Below, in pieces: positions 37,603-47,275 of a DNA stretch of 64,000 nucleotides. Under the pieces are notes generated by a model. That model had not been told where the DNA came from. It searched no databases and saw nothing but the letters and a program-made list of their open reading frames with translations. The DNA is from Parietichytrium sp. I65-24A (Eukaryota > Sar > Bigyra > Thraustochytrida > Thraustochytriidae). The stretch covers positions 558,001 through 622,000 of the forward strand of contig BLSF01000012.1 in the NCBI GenBank assembly GCA_012862575.1, in the 5' to 3' direction. Positions within the stretch are counted from its first letter, which is position 1, and each line of letters starts with the position of its first letter. A program made the position numbers and the translations under genes.

Positions 37603-39520
37603 ATGGAGAAGGGGACCATGGTGACGCTGGACGCTGACTCGGAGGATGCTTTGTTAGTGGCGCTGTCGGGAGGCACGGTGCCGGACGAGACGTGGGACGT
37701 GCTCGGGAGATTGCTCGAGAGCGAGTCCGCGAAGAGCGCAGAGGTGAGTGGGTGGCGAGTTGCTTTCGGTTGTTGAAAGTTGCACGGTGTTGAGAAATAA
37801 GGTTTCTGTCTGGGAAGTGGGAAGTGGGAAGTGCGAAGTGGCGCGTTCAGTTCGTTCGGTTGGCGCAGGAGGAAGTGATGGATGGGGAATGGACACTGAA
37901 GAGACGCCGATTTGCCGATTTGCCGTGACGCCGTGTGGCTGGGCTGGGTGAATTTGTTTGTCTTTCGCACAGATAGTAGGGCATGTCGTGCGACTCTGCA
38001 GCGTGAAGGAGATCTTGATGATGTGCTGCGCTGCGCTGCACTCGCAGATTGTGAGCGTCGCTGGGAAAGCGAAGGTCTTGCGAATCGTCACAAAGAAGCT
38101 CGCGGAAGAGCGAGGCTCGGGCGCAACCATGACCCTCAAGAAGAGGAGCGCAGTGTTCAAGGATGCAGAGTGGATTGTCTTGGCGTGTATAGACTGGAAA
38201 GAGATTCAAAGGAACGAAGATGCGGCGCTTGAGACGATGGACTCAGCTGCTGGGGTTCTCGAGGAGCTGATTCGCATCTGTGCACAAGACGATACGAGAG
38301 TGGAGCTCAGCCGCGTTCTTTACTTGGTTTTCAGGATATTTGAGCGTTTGGTGCGCTGCTCAGAAGCTACCTTGCGACAGTGCTCCAGTCTTGTAGAGGT
38401 TGTCACGACTCCCACGGAACTCTCATTTGAAGATATCGTCACGGTATTCAAACTCCAGAAAACATATTCCGCAGAACGTGAGCTCGAGCCGCAGTACGTT
38501 GAGGCATGGAGGGAGGAGTACGAAGCTGAATTTGGCGAAGAAGGAGGAGAAGAACAAGCCGAAGAGGTGAATACCGGCCCTGCTATGTGGCCCGAGAAAG
38601 GAGTATCGTGTTTCGTGTACTGCGTTCTCCAGGTCTGCACGAACGGGGACAATATTTCTTTAGCAAGCTTTGAGAACCAGCTCGAGCTCATTCAGCCTTT
38701 CGCGCTGTGCCTTTTGAAGGAGCGAGAAAGCAAACTAGTGGCTTGGCGCGGAGCCCAGCTCTTTCGTCTCTTAGCGTCAGGGGAAACAAACTCTGTCGCG
38801 AGCTTAGATGATGAGGCCCTTGCGAAAGTGTTCCATCTCGTGGGCTCTATGCTAGACTACGTGTTGGCGCATCCAGAACGCGGTGTTAAATCTCAGGCAC
38901 TTCAGAGTGTGGCAGCGTTGGTCGCTCGACTTAGGCCTCAGCCCCGGCACAAATTGTTTCTGGCTCTATATTCGCAAACCCCGGTCCCTGCCATCAAAGC
39001 TTTATTGTTGGACATGTTCCGCAGGTTTTGTGTTCTCGAATTCGACGAGAGTGACTCTCCATTCTCGGGACGTGCAATGGCATCATTCGCTATTGTAGAG
39101 CTAGAGCGCTTTACTTCAGGCTTGGATGACTTCGAGCAAGGTATGGACATCGTTAACTCCCTCTTATTAGTCGCTCAGTTTGCTCTCCTCCGTCGCCTCA
39201 AGCTTTCCGGCACGGATATGGCCCGGATCAAAGCCGTTTTGGGTATTTTCCAGTCATTTTTGCAGTCAATATCCATCAGTGCACAAGCAAAACTTTCCGT
39301 CGAGCACGAGGACAGCCGCGTCGAGCTACGCGGCGAGATGCAGCCACCGGTATTACAGAGCCATAAAGAGGAGCTTGATGAACCTTTTCAGCCACCCATA
39401 GTGAAGGAAAGCACTCGAGCAGATCCCGCAGTCGTGCATGAATTGGCAACTCAAGAGCTGTTGCGAACTGACATGCTCAAAGTCCTCTGCCATCAGGTGC
39501 AGAGCCTATGTGATAATTAA
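37603..39520 (+). CDS. Helical-repeat protein resembling ALF4/glomulin (YAP-binding family), two exons
   Basis: Exon 1 is 37603-37743 (47 codons) and exon 2 is 37973-39520. The intron (37744-37972, 229 nt) has a GTGAGT donor and a TTTCGCACAG acceptor and is phase 0. The product has 562 aa. It is alpha-helical throughout, with an acidic loop (EEGGEEQAEE). A WPEKGVSCFVYCVLQVC segment and a later PERGVKSQALQSVAALVARLRP helix pair recall the ALF4/glomulin/YAP-binding group. In that family glomulin restrains the RBX1 subunit of cullin-RING ligases. The similarity is recalled from sequence pattern only, so an unrelated HEAT/ARM protein is possible. There is no signal peptide or TM segment. Convergent with tepsin, 189 bp apart. 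Confidence 0.65.
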
Positions 39521-39709
39521 AAGGGGTCCTGAACGTTCCGCTCTTGCATTGAAACTGCTTCGGGAGACTTCCGGGTACTTTGTGTGAAGAAACTTGATAA
39601 GAAGAGAGAGAGTTCAAAAGCATTTTGTGAAGAAAATATTTGTGCCTTTACAATGTATTGATATGCATTGCCGTCGCGCGAGCTGTGGCAAAAGAAAACT
39701 TGCTTTAAA

Positions 39710-42106
39710 TCACTTCATTTCAGCCATTGCCGACGACACAAAGTCAAACTTGTCCGGTTGCTTATTTGCCTTCGGGCTGGACACCTTGCCATTTCCAATT
39801 TTGCTAGCGGGCTGTTGAGGCTTGATGTTTAAGTTCATGGAATTTTGCCTGGAAGCCTGAAGAGCATGCTGCTGCATAGCATGCTGTTGCATCATCTGTT
39901 GCGCCATGAACTGCTGCTGCTGCATCATATACATCGGGTTGGCCTGCATCTGCTGCTGAAACATGGCCATCATGGCAGGGTCCATCGGAGGCATTCCAGC
40001 AGTTTGCATAGGTTGAGGAGCCAATCCGGTCGATCCCGCAAACCCAGGTAAATCTCGAAGCGGTTTGCTTTGGGCGCCGCCGGATGGAGGGCTCGCTGGG
40101 GAGGAAGGGTTGCGCGGAAGAAAAGCGTTTGGCTGAGTGGGGATGGGATTCTGCCTGTGCCCAATGTTGTTCTGCAAAAGCGAGTCAAAGGCGCTACCAA
40201 TGTGGTCCGCGCCCTGCGCGGATGAGGAGCTGCCTCCCGCCGTTGCCGGGTTGATAAATGAAAAGGCAGTGTTCTTCGCTGGCGCAGACTGCCCGCCTTC
40301 TGTGGTGAAGTTTAAATCCGCCAATTGATCGACTAAGGATCCAGTACTCGCGGCATGAGATCTTACGGTCTTTTCTTCCACTGCGTCCTCGCCTCCGTAC
40401 ATGAGGTCTTCGCCAGCGTTGCCGTTGCCTGTGTCCCCGCTGCTATTGCTGCTGTTGTTCAGAAAGCTAAAGTGAGATCCTTGCGCAGGAGCGGAGTTTT
40501 GCGGTACTGCTGCGTCGGAACCCGTGCTGTGTGTTTTGACTTGCATGTTTCCGAACAAAGAAGTCGCCTCGGACTTGTGACTCTGTTGTTGAGGCGCGAC
40601 ACCTTGGTCTTTCTGCGTGTTTGACACAGCCATCGCACCTTGAGCGGAAGAGCTGCCACCATCATCGAAATCCAGGAGGTTCATGTCCCCACCTGCGCTG
40701 GCTGAGGATGTGGATGCCTTTCTGCCAGATCCCTCAGGTGCTCCACCATCTTCACCTTGCTCGTCATACTCTTGGCCATACAACAATACCCACACCTTCT
40801 TGGCCTTGTTTCTCAGCGTTGGTTGGCCAGAGGCTTTCAGCTCTTCTACGATCTCAGCATGAGCATCAAGGTAGTCGACGTATTTTTCAAAGTCATCGCC
40901 GGCCTGGATGAGAGCTTCGAACACGCAAAGCGCTTTGTTCTGCACCTTCCAATCTGACGCCTTGAGCTTGTCATAGAGGAACGGCATCACATCTTCAGCT
41001 TTGAGGGTTCTACAAGCATCTAAGAAAGCGTTAATTTTGTCTTTCGCAGGAACCGGACGAACACCGCCTCGACTGCACAAATCGTCCACCAATCCGCGCT
41101 CATACGTGCCGTCGGAGAGTGTATTGCCAGCGGGCTTTCCGTAGTTACCCGGCCGAGGGCTGCGCGGGTCTGCAAAGCCGCCTGGCGCACCCCAAGTTGT
41201 TTGCGCTCCACTGCCCCCTTGTGAGTTCAAACTAGCAAACCCTCCGCCACCTTGGTAGGCAGCCGCGCCCTGGTATGACCCTGCGCTTTCTGCAGCCGAG
41301 TAGGTGTCAGGACCTCCCCGGTTCGCAGCGAGACTGTGCCCGCCAGGACCGCCTTTAGAATTCCCTAGCCAATCGCCGATGCCACTAGCTGCTACCGATT
41401 TTGTGGCAATGTCGGAATACTCCTCTACCCTATCCTTGACGCGCTCTAGAAAGCCTTTCGGCTGGTTGCGAGGATCCTTAAAATTCGGGTTCCCGATTCC
41501 CCCGTATTGACTTCCCGTGGCAGTCACAAAGCTCATGCCACTCGCTTCCGACGGCAACGCTCTGCCTCCGCTAAATGACGCTCCGCGAGAATCTTCGTAG
41601 TAGCCATTGCCTCCGGAAGTGAACGAAGTTGTAGGTGTAGAGTAAGAAGAAGACGTAGAATTTGAAGCAGCAGGTCCGGTGGGCTGTGAGCCATATCCCT
41701 GGATGCGCTGCGCCAAAGCGCTATTTGCTGGCGTCACATCAGACGACCCGTCATAGATTGCCTCGATGGCATCTTTGGCGGCATCGCGTACGGCCCTGTA
41801 AGGCTGATCGCCCTTCAGCGGATCCGGGGGACCAGTGCACTGCAAGCAAGCCTTGACTGCGGCCACGCGAGTCTGAATAGCCCTTCTGAAAGCCGGGACC
41901 CCTAGCCTGCATACTCTCTTAATGACCACCAGAGCCTTGAGCTTCACGGTTGGCTCTTTGCGCTGCAGTCTCTCCACCAAGATCACTGCGGTCTTTTCAG
42001 CAGCATCCGCAGTCTCCTGGGCAGCTTTGGCAATCTCCCCAAACAAATATCCCGGCGTGGGGCTGTCATCAGCCGATGTCGCCTTGCTGAGCAGGCTCCG
42101 GCTCAT
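39710..42106 (-). CDS. TEPSIN: Tepsin (ENTH/VHS-like AP-4 accessory protein)
   Basis: A 798-aa protein from ATG 42104-42106. The ENTH domain at about 5-120 shows the tepsin signature LLSKATSADDSPTPGYLFGEIAK and CTGPPDPLKGDQPYRAVRDAAKD. A second VHS-like helical domain is at about 332-445 (KINAFLDACRTL...VQNKALCVFEALI). The rest is disordered and Gly/Ser/Gln-rich. A clathrin-box-like NLLDFDD lies near 476. A sequence like the AP-4 beta-ear motif (LFGNMQV, about 517-523) and two like the epsilon-ear motif (SHFSFLN about 544-550; TAFSFIN about 613-619) follow. Tepsin is recruited by AP-4 to trans-Golgi vesicles. The Met/Gln-rich segment near 700-750 is prion-like. Intronless. Strong identification. 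Confidence 0.9.
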   Translation of the reverse strand: MSRSLLSKATSADDSPTPGYLFGEIAKAAQETADAAEKTAVILVERLQRKEPTVKLKALVVIKRVCRLGVPAFRRAIQTRVAAVKACLQCTGPPDPLKGDQPYRAVRDAAKDAIEAIYDGSSDVTPANSALAQRIQGYGSQPTGPAASNSTSSSYSTPTTSFTSGGNGYYEDSRGASFSGGRALPSEASGMSFVTATGSQYGGIGNPNFKDPRNQPKGFLERVKDRVEEYSDIATKSVAASGIGDWLGNSKGGPGGHSLAANRGGPDTYSAAESAGSYQGAAAYQGGGGFASLNSQGGSGAQTTWGAPGGFADPRSPRPGNYGKPAGNTLSDGTYERGLVDDLCSRGGVRPVPAKDKINAFLDACRTLKAEDVMPFLYDKLKASDWKVQNKALCVFEALIQAGDDFEKYVDYLDAHAEIVEELKASGQPTLRNKAKKVWVLLYGQEYDEQGEDGGAPEGSGRKASTSSASAGGDMNLLDFDDGGSSSAQGAMAVSNTQKDQGVAPQQQSHKSEATSLFGNMQVKTHSTGSDAAVPQNSAPAQGSHFSFLNNSSNSSGDTGNGNAGEDLMYGGEDAVEEKTVRSHAASTGSLVDQLADLNFTTEGGQSAPAKNTAFSFINPATAGGSSSSAQGADHIGSAFDSLLQNNIGHRQNPIPTQPNAFLPRNPSSPASPPSGGAQSKPLRDLPGFAGSTGLAPQPMQTAGMPPMDPAMMAMFQQQMQANPMYMMQQQQFMAQQMMQQHAMQQHALQASRQNSMNLNIKPQQPASKIGNGKVSSPKANKQPDKFDFVSSAMAEMK

Positions 42107-43278
42107 TTTCTGCTCGCTAACAGGGTGTATAGAGTTGCTTGCCACGTCTAAATTCGCGATGCACGCGAGGATTCAAGATCGGGTGACTCACTTGATTCCC
42201 AATCAGGCGGATGCCAACAGATACCAAAAGAAGGGATAAGCGATAAGCTCCCAATGAGTTCCAATGGATTTGAAGTCCAATACTCTTGCAAAGGGCACTT
42301 CACAAGCTTCAGCAAAGGTAAAGTGCCTCTCTGAATGATGACTCCTCCTTGAATGTATCCTGTATCCCGTGTCCAGCGCCCAGCACCCAGCACCGTCTCC
42401 AATTCTCGCACCACGAAACAAACTTGCCGACCAAACTCAAACTTCGATCAAACCATAAAAGTCGCGACCACCTTTGTAACGCCTCAAAAGCAACAAAAGA
42501 TGAAAAGATGAAAAGATGGAGGAACGGAATTCCTACTTTGCACTCCAGCCCGCCCTTCACCGAAACGAATCTAGTGTCAGCCGCTAAGCCCAGAGACTAA
42601 GGACAGCTACGGACAGCTTAAGAGCGCGGACGTTTATATTCCCTATTCACCGGTCCTCCTGTCCCCGCCGCGTACACCTGGGCACGGTACTAGAGCCTGT
42701 TGATACGGTTGGCTATTCCCCGAACTGTCGCTTCCTACCCCCCTTCTCTAGGCTATGTGGAGGTATTTTAGTAGGCAAGGGTAGGAAGAGGAGGGGTACT
42801 GAGCAAGATACTGCGCAATACGTGATTGCTTTTCGACGAACTCTTCGCGAACCCTTCAAAGTTGTTTTGTTCCTCCTCGTTCTCTGGTATTCGCTACTGT
42901 TGTCCGCATTCGACTACTACATACGCTCAGGTTCTACTGCTGCATAGTGTCATTAGTAACTAACTGAACAAAATAGCCAAATTCAAACAACGATCGCTAA
43001 TGTTACTCCTATCAACGCAGTAACGAACGACCTTCGTTTGTTTCGTTTTTCAATGAACTATAGTGTATATCTAGGGATATATCTAGCCTATTTTCAAAAC
43101 GAGGTTCTCCTCCTTCTCAAAACCGTCCTCAGTGTCCTCACTCCGCGCGGACCTCGTCGACCCTTGAATTTCAAGATCGCAACCCGCGCACCCTCCCCGC
43201 AGTGAGAGGCCCACTTTGCTGTACGCCCCCAATCAGCGTTTTCACTAGCAATACAACATCCTGAGCCTGAGCCTGACG
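42107..43278. other. Divergent promoter spacer (tepsin / CENP-H)
   Basis: About 1.17 kb without a supported gene. Contains CCCAGCACCCAGCACC (about 42380-42395), GATGAAAAGATGAAAAGATGG (42498-42520) and C/T-rich sequence at 42650-42760. Presumed bidirectional promoter region. Confidence 0.45.
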
Positions 43279-44243
43279 ATGAGGATGGCGCACCTGAGAA
43301 GGGTGCAGCAAGATGCAGCAGCACTGCTGGAGAGCGCGCTGGGAGTGAAGGTGGTGGTGCGCAGAAAGAGGGCGCGCACGAGCGAGGACGAGGAGAGATC
43401 CCGCAGCTGTAAAGTGGTGCGCGGACAAGACGTGGCGGCGCAGCAGAGGGAAGAAGCGGCGCTGCGGGAGAGGTACCAAAGGCGCGTGGCGGAGCAGGTG
43501 GAGGCGGATGTGGACTTTATAGATGCCGAGGAGAAGGCCGCGAATGCTGTCCAGAGGCTTAAAGTGAGTGGAGAGTGGAGAGTGGATTGGTTATGCTTGT
43601 GTCTTGGGTTTTGCTTGGCCGCTCGGTGTAGAGAGCTGACGTTTGTTGCGGTGTGCTTGTGGTGTTCCTGATTTGGTTTTGATTTTGGGTTTGGGTTTGG
43701 TTTGGGTTTGGGTTTTGGGTTTGGGTTTGGGTTTGATTTTGGTTTTGGTTTTGGTTTTGATTTTGGCTTTGGCTTTGGCTTTGGCTTTGGTAGGCGCAAG
43801 TGTTTGACAAGACGGTGGACCACCAGGTAATGTACACGCTTGCACACAGAGTGTCTTTGTCAGAGAGCGCTATTCTCGAGGCTAGGCGCGAGTTCCAGGA
43901 CGACGCCGAAGCCAGCGATGAAAGTGTCTTGCCTTCGACAAAAGTGTTCAAGAACCGTGACGAATTGGTAAAGAGAGTTCTGGGGCTGTATCATAAAATC
44001 GAAATCCTCAGATCCCAGGACATGGAGCTTCAAAGAGAGATTCGAGCCAAGCAAGACTTTTCCCGAAAGCTTTGGCAGTCCATCTCTGACAAGAAGGAAG
44101 CATCCCGAGATACTCCTGAGCAGGACGTCGCCGTTTCTGAGAGAGCTCAGTATCTACGACGGCTCCTCACAGCCCTGGTCCTCGAAGCCAAGATCAACTG
44201 GGCGACGGATCCTGTTTTGCGAGATTTGATTCTTGCTAACTGA
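43279..44243 (+). CDS. CENPH: CENP-H-like kinetochore protein, two exons
   Basis: Exon 1 is 43279-43563 (95 codons). Exon 2 is 43794-44243. The 230-nt phase-0 intron has a GTGAGT donor and a TTGGTAG acceptor. The product has 244 aa and is mostly coiled coil. The C-terminus LLTALVLEAKINWATDPVLRDLIL matches the CENP-H ending (human ...NLILGSKVNWAEDPALKEIVL, recalled), the most conserved part of the family. CENP-H belongs to the constitutive centromere-associated network (CENP-HIKM) that links CENP-A chromatin to the outer kinetochore. An alternative start is the ATG two codons later. The intron is filled with GGGTTT/GGTTTT repeats. Confidence 0.7.
43673..43792 (+). repeat. GGGTTT / GGTTTT / GGCTTT repeat array in the CENP-H intron
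   Basis: About 120 nt of short G/T repeats fill the 3' half of the intron up to the TAG acceptor. At least seven GGG tracts between 43687 and 43731 could form G-quadruplexes on the coding strand and thus in the pre-mRNA. The array changes from GGGTTT to GGTTTT to GGCTTT, as in stepwise expansions. Confidence 0.9.
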
Positions 44244-44465
44244 AGCACTTTTCACTCGGTCCATGCCTTTTGTAGAGCTAGATTTTTTCGTACGCTCAAC
44301 TAGTAGCTAGTAATTTGAAAGACAAGCTAATGCACTCCTCTTGTTTGACCGTGAAATATTACAGTTAATAAGTGTCCATGCGATCATGGCACTTCCGGGT
44401 CTTCCGAGGACTCGATCGAGAAGCGTTGGAACTTTTAGCCATTCTTGCAATATTCTTGCCATTTA

Positions 44466-44516
44466 AGTGAAGCCACGAAGTGAGAGCGTAAACAAACCCT
44501 ATCGGAAGGTGGGGTG
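44466..44516. repeat. 51-bp perfect direct repeat, copy 1
   Basis: Begins AGTGAAGCCACGAAGTGAGA and ends AAGGTGGGGTG. Identical over all 51 positions to 52053-52103, 7.6 kb away, with unrelated flanks. It has no open reading frame of note. Nature unknown: fragment of a dispersed element, a small RNA or a protein-binding site. Confidence 0.9.
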
Positions 44517-45254
44517 CTTGCCATGCTGAGTCATTGCTGATGCTCTTTCAGATCACTGCGAATCGATTTAGTTAATCCTATCTAGGCTAGACCTAGTATC
44601 TGCTAATGCCGCTGATGCGCGTGTGGTGCACACCTGCCCACTGTTACTAATATTCTAGGGAGCTCCAGTAGGACCCCGTTTCAAAGGTGTTCCAAATGCA
44701 GAGAATTTAGAGTCAGAGATGCATGGCAGGATTAGGAAGAGGTAAACTTTTCAGAAATCAGAAATTGCAGCATTTGGAGAGAGACGCGAGTCAGCAAAAA
44801 CACTTGCCCGTTCGATTCTTGATCGATTCTTGTCCGCAGGGTCCGCGAGCGCCACAAGATTAAACATTCATTTTAACTTTTTGCAGTGAAATTAACGAAA
44901 TACTTTATCTTATACCATAGCCTGATTTGGCGTGCCGAGCTCGCGGAAGGTCGGGGGACAGAGATGGACAAGGACGTAGCAGAAGAACAGAGCACTAGCA
45001 GCAAAGCGCAAGCTCGCACACAGAGATACACAGAGACACAGACACACTTTTACACGGAAACACAAGGCCTGCTTCTCCCATTCCACGCTCGCACGATCGC
45101 TCAAGTCGCCGTGGTCGCCATTCACTCTGAGTCGTTTGCATCAATGGCGTTCGCCAGACATGACCAGACTCCCAACTCCAATGAGCTCCGGAAGGTAGGC
45201 AAGTTGCACTTTTTCTATTTGCCTGTGCGCTCCTTTCTGGGCTCGTGCTTTTCA

Positions 45255-45320
45255 CTCATTCATTCATTCATTCATTCTTTCATTCTTTCATTCTTTCTTT
45301 CTTTCTTTCTTTCTTCTTTC
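45255..45320. repeat. ATTC/TTTC tetranucleotide microsatellite
   Basis: A run of CATT units passing into CTTT units, 65 bp, in the spacer upstream of the astacin gene. Confidence 0.9.
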
Positions 45321-45544
45321 TTGTCTTGTCTCTTGTGGTGCTACGCCGCAGTAAGTCTCTGCTCATCTCTGGACTAATACTTCCCAATTGATTGATTGAG
45401 ATTGATTGAGATGTGTGGTGGGTTAGAGTACATTCTCTTTTCTCTTTGTCTCTCGCAGTCTCTTCCTCTGTCTTGTGTCTTGTGTCATCGGGCGTAGGTT
45501 AGGGTGCTCGGAAGGGTGTCCTCGCCGAGGGGTGCGCGCGCGAG

Positions 45545-46948
45545 ATGGGTTCGACGTACATGGAGGGCGACATGGACGCCACGTACGAGGACGTGGCGGT
45601 GCTGTACGGGTCGTCGGTGGCAGACAGCTTGGTGTCGAACGGACTCCTCGCCTCAGGCACCGTGTCGCAGAGCGCGGACCAGCTTCGGTCCTCGATGCTG
45701 TGGACCACCCGCACAGCATACGGCGTGCAAGTGCCGTACACGTACGGGTCGGATCTGTCGGAATCGGACCAGGCTGTGATCCTCTCAGCGTTGACGGAAA
45801 TGGCCTCTAAAAGCGATAATGTAGTCACCTTCGTGGCATGGGATGGCTCGGAATCGGACTACATCTACATGCAGGGCGGGCAGACCGAGTGCTCGTCGCC
45901 AATCGGACGCAGGGGAGGCCAGCAGGTAATGCGGCTTGGATCTGCGTGCATGACGGTGGGCGGAGTGCAGCACCTCATGATGCACTCGCTCGGATTTCTG
46001 CACGAGCACACGCGCCCTGACAGGGACTTTTACATCACCGTCAACCAGGCCAACATCCCCGCGGCGGCTCTAGACTACTTCAGGACCACGCTGCTCATGC
46101 CGTCCGCGAACCTGTGGTACGACTACAGCTCCATCATGCACTTCGCGTCCACCGAGTACGCGTCCACCGGGGAGTCCATCACCTCGTCCTCGACCATCGG
46201 TCAGCGTGATGGACTAAGCACATTTGATGTTACGCGCCTGCGCCTGATGTACAGATGTGACGCGAACCCGCGCCCATACGAGAACGCTTGCACGGCAGAG
46301 TGCCCGTGCAAGTCGGGCGAGGACGGCACATGCCTGACTCACGAAGGATGCAAGTACCTAAGTCGGTGCGAGCACTGGAATACGGTGCAGAAGCGCTGCA
46401 AGGTGGTGTGGGATCTGTGCAAAGGCAGCAACCCGACTTGCCCGGCTGGAGAGGGGAGCTGTGACGATGACACCAACTGTGCGGACGGACTTGTTTGTTC
46501 AACTGAGCTGGACCAAATTGGCGCACGGCGGTGTACGTGGAAATCTGGGGAGGCACCAGTCGTCTCGGAGTGGGAATTTGTTTGGGTGGACACCATCAGC
46601 CCCACTAATGCACCTTCCTTCGCCCCGGTCACGGGATCCCCAACAACAACAACAGGTGAGTCTCTTGCACCCACGGGCGCAGGGGTTGGAATGGAAACAG
46701 AGGCGCCTACAAGTATAGGAGTTGGAAACATCCCAACCCCTCGGCCAACAGTTGCAAATTTATTTCCTGTGGTGGACTCTTCGACGTCTAACGCAACTTT
46801 TAATACCATAGAGTCGAAAAATGCAAATATTCCGGTCATTGTAACAGGTGTCCTGGGCGGAACATTGCTTGCATTACTTGCATGTGGCGTATTTTACATG
46901 CGCAAGCACAACATAAAGTCAATCTCTGCTTTGACTAACAGAGGCTGA
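45545..46948 (+). CDS. Membrane-anchored astacin-like protein lacking the catalytic glutamate
   Basis: A 467-aa open frame from ATG 45545. The astacin (M12A) domain spans about 50-240. The three zinc-ligand histidines are kept in HLMMHSLGFLHEHTRPDRD (143 on), as are the following Glu-His and Arg-x-Asp and the Met-turn YDYSSIMHFAS. The general-base Glu of HExxH, however, is Leu (codon CTC at 45974). A Cys-rich region (about 250-335) follows, then a Thr/Pro/Ser stalk (SPTNAPSFAPVTGSPTTTT) and one membrane helix (about 433-455) with a short basic tail. No signal peptide follows the ATG although topology demands one, so a first exon is probably missing. Active astacins are secreted zinc endopeptidases; this one should bind zinc but not cleave. 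The family is certain. Confidence 0.85.
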   Translation: MGSTYMEGDMDATYEDVAVLYGSSVADSLVSNGLLASGTVSQSADQLRSSMLWTTRTAYGVQVPYTYGSDLSESDQAVILSALTEMASKSDNVVTFVAWDGSESDYIYMQGGQTECSSPIGRRGGQQVMRLGSACMTVGGVQHLMMHSLGFLHEHTRPDRDFYITVNQANIPAAALDYFRTTLLMPSANLWYDYSSIMHFASTEYASTGESITSSSTIGQRDGLSTFDVTRLRLMYRCDANPRPYENACTAECPCKSGEDGTCLTHEGCKYLSRCEHWNTVQKRCKVVWDLCKGSNPTCPAGEGSCDDDTNCADGLVCSTELDQIGARRCTWKSGEAPVVSEWEFVWVDTISPTNAPSFAPVTGSPTTTTGESLAPTGAGVGMETEAPTSIGVGNIPTPRPTVANLFPVVDSSTSNATFNTIESKNANIPVIVTGVLGGTLLALLACGVFYMRKHNIKSISALTNRG

Positions 46949-47275
46949 TATTCTTTTTGGAACTGAAAAATTGCGCAAGCGTTTTTCCAGCGCTTGCAGC
47001 AAATGACTAATACAGAAATTTTGTTTTGTTTTTCACACACACATGAATCCTTTCTTATTGTTTATGTAACCCGAGAGTTTCTTGGGAGACAGCGACACGT
47101 CAGTGCGGCCATCGCCAAGGATCGAGCCGATTCCTTCTTTTTGATTGGGAAGTTCGGAAACACCTTCCAAAGCGATGACTCTAAAAGCTGTGTGCCGCCA
47201 TCCAACCCAGTTTAACGCGCCCCTTTTGCACCTTCGCCGACCCATAAAGACAGCAAAAGGTGGCGCATCAAACGT
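46949..47275. other. Convergent spacer (astacin / golgin-like gene)
   Basis: 327 bp between two gene ends; presumed 3' UTRs. Nothing else seen. Confidence 0.5.

Larger units (their letters stand above)
44244..45544. other. Spacer between CENP-H and the astacin gene
   Basis: About 1.3 kb. It holds one copy of a perfect 51-bp repeat (44466-44516) and a long ATTC/TTTC microsatellite (45255-45320). Short open frames at 44886-45377 are dominated by the microsatellite. Pyrimidine-rich sequence with CAG and TAG acceptor-like sites (45430-45502) lies just before the astacin start, so an unseen upstream exon may be here. Confidence 0.5.

Noticed and set aside
44886-45377. 163-codon open frame before the astacin gene
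   Set aside because: Starts at GTG, and its second half is translation of the ATTC/TTTC microsatellite.
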